A program made the translations under genes and the position numbers. The notes beneath the pieces are model-generated. The model was given only the letters and a program-made list of their open reading frames with translations. It was not told the DNA's origin and searched no databases. Shown here piece after piece: positions 6,096 through 6,460 of a stretch of DNA of 6,460 bases. The stretch is from contig CAYIYO010000070.1 in the NCBI GenBank assembly GCA_964367715.1, forward strand, positions 1 to 6,460, read 5' to 3'. The first letter of the stretch is position 1. Each line of letters opens with the position of its first letter. Source of the DNA: CAYIYO01 sp964367715 (GTDB lineage: Bacteria; Chlamydiota; Chlamydiia; Chlamydiales; Criblamydiaceae).

Positions 6096-6267
6096 GTTAT
6101 ACACAAGTGAAATCAAGAATCGGTTTTTAAGCTATGTGAAAGCTCCCGGGATTCACCGATCGAAAGTCGTTTAATATTAATAATATGAACCGACTTTCGA
6201 TCGGTGAATCCCGGGGTTTTGACATGCTTAAAAAGCCAATTTTTGAATTCACTTGTGTATATATAAC
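6096..6267. mobile_element. MITE-like inner palindrome with GTTATA...TATAAC ends
   Basis: This 172-bp near-palindrome begins GTTATACACAAGTG and ends CACTTGTGTATATATAAC. It includes a perfect 25-bp inverted repeat (6145-6169 with 6191-6215, starting CCCGGGATTCACC and reading to AAAGTCG). The 21-nt centre is itself AT-rich and mostly self-complementary. Arms match closely over their length with a few mismatches and small indels, so the DNA could extrude a cruciform and the RNA would fold into one long hairpin. A TA dinucleotide flanks both ends, as in IS630/Tc1-mariner-type insertions, but TA is too short to be proof. It has no coding capacity. Confidence 0.6.
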
Positions 6268-6299
6268 TACGTTATAACGAACACCTTTTTTAATATGCC

Positions 6300-6312
6300 G
6301 TCCCTTCAGGAC
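6300..6312. repeat. GTCC-GGAC small hairpin, right inner arm
   Basis: GTCC pairs with GGAC around CTTCA. Read on the minus strand it gives GTCCTGAAGGGAC followed by GGCATA, matching the left-arm copy at 6077-6095 in form. Confidence 0.55.
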
Positions 6313-6331
6313 TCGGTCTTTTACTAAATTT

Positions 6332-6370
6332 CCCAGGCCTCCACTCCGCTGCGCTGCGTTCCGACCTTCG
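6332..6370. repeat. Diverged CCTGGG/GGTCGGA block, right arm
   Basis: Read on the minus strand it runs from GAAGGTCGGAACGC to GGAGGCCTGGG and corresponds to the block at 6028-6057, enlarged by an insertion rich in GCAGCG. CCTAGG has become CCTGGG, so the block's own hairpin is weaker here. Confidence 0.55.
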
Positions 6371-6382
6371 CTGTAAGATGCC

Positions 6383-6395
6383 GGCTCTTCGAGCC
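6383..6395. repeat. TTC-loop hairpin (GAA on minus strand), right outer arm
   Basis: GGCTC and GAGCC form a perfect 5-bp stem around TTC. On the minus strand this is a GAA-loop hairpin equivalent to the one at 6002-6018. Confidence 0.65.
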
Positions 6396-6405
6396 TGATG
6401 CAAAT

Positions 6406-6460
6406 CGTTACTTACTTTGGACTCCCAAAAATGCCAAAATCCAGTATCATGGCAGCGATA
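6406..6460. other. Right flank, no supported gene
   Basis: Fifty-five bases beyond the inverted repeat. A plus-strand ATG at 6431 and a minus-strand frame ending at TAA 6414-6412 are open to the window edge, but each is under 16 codons and neither has a ribosome binding site or recognisable product. A gene end or start here cannot be excluded. Confidence 0.3.

Larger units (their letters stand above)
5986..6405. repeat. Nested ~420-bp inverted-repeat element
   Basis: The sequence from ATTTGCA (5986-5992) matches, with indels, the reverse complement of the sequence ending TGCAAAT (6399-6405). Corresponding blocks appear in mirror order. The first is an outermost GAA-loop hairpin (6002-6018 and 6383-6395), followed by a CTT-CAG stretch. 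Next is a GGTCGGA-to-CCTAGG/CCTGGG block (6028-6057 and 6332-6370). Then comes a GGTC/GTCC hairpin followed by GGCAT (6077-6094 and 6295-6312), and last the inner palindrome (6096-6267). Arms are imperfect, so this is an aged element. It has no transposase gene. It could be a non-autonomous mobile element or two inverted copies of an intergenic repeat surrounding a MITE. Confidence 0.8.

Noticed and set aside
6145..6215. Rho-independent terminator reading of the big hairpin
   Set aside because: The stem is far longer than terminators, no T-tract follows it on either strand, and no gene ends nearby.
5986..6405. CRISPR array or tRNA/rRNA gene in the gene-free region
   Set aside because: Repeats are mirrored rather than regularly spaced direct repeats, no spacers are seen, and no cloverleaf or rRNA-like sequence is evident.
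6412..6459. Minus-strand 15-codon tail ending at TAA 6414-6412, possible 3' end of a gene
   Set aside because: Too short to separate from chance and not recognisable. Left as a note in the right-flank entry.
6293..6460. Minus-strand frame open from the window edge through the right repeat arm (about 55 codons)
   Set aside because: It is rich in Arg, Ser and Ala because it translates the GC-rich repeat. It has no visible start or ribosome binding site and ends inside the repeat, so it is most likely a spurious repeat-derived frame.

Overview
The window looks like a chromosomal segment of a member of the Chlamydiae, most likely an amoeba-associated 'environmental' chlamydia (Parachlamydiales-type). 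This placement is an inference. It rests on the moderately AT-rich coding style, a FlhF-like protein with no other flagellar gene in view, a large Cys/His protein resembling multi-copy hypothetical proteins I associate with environmental chlamydiae, and a complex intergenic inverted repeat. No rRNA or phylogenetic marker in the window settles it.

Positions 1-1931 hold a tight minus-strand operon, read right to left: a 170-aa four-helix membrane protein, two tandem MarC/UPF0056-family membrane proteins, and truA (tRNA pseudouridine synthase A), which runs off the left edge. Junctions are 18 nt, 13 nt and a 4-nt ATGA overlap, so co-transcription and translational coupling are likely. An 89-bp divergent intergenic region (1932-2020) separates this operon from the plus-strand genes.

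Positions 2021-4988 hold two plus-strand genes. The first is a full-length FlhF-family SRP-type GTPase homologue whose nucleotide-binding motifs are eroded: the P-loop lysine is missing, and the DTAG and TKLD motifs are altered. It reads as a pseudo-GTPase. The second is a 621-aa soluble protein with His379 and Cys479 in an order compatible with a circularly permuted papain-like fold, so it is a candidate effector. It has its own good promoter inside the end of the flhF-like gene.

Positions 4967-5872 hold dapA on the minus strand. It overlaps the end of the 621-aa gene tail to tail by 22 bp. DapA makes 4-hydroxy-tetrahydrodipicolinate for meso-diaminopimelate and lysine synthesis.

Positions 5873-6460 have no convincing gene. 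They are dominated by a roughly 420-bp nested inverted repeat (5986-6405). It has a MITE-like core of about 172 bp, including a perfect 25-bp inverted repeat able to form a cruciform, and outer arms with GAA-loop hairpins and CCTAGG-type blocks. In one hairpin pair the stem sequence differs between the arms while pairing is preserved.

The most interesting items are the nucleotide-binding-deficient FlhF homologue, the neighbouring Cys/His effector candidate, and the nested inverted-repeat element.
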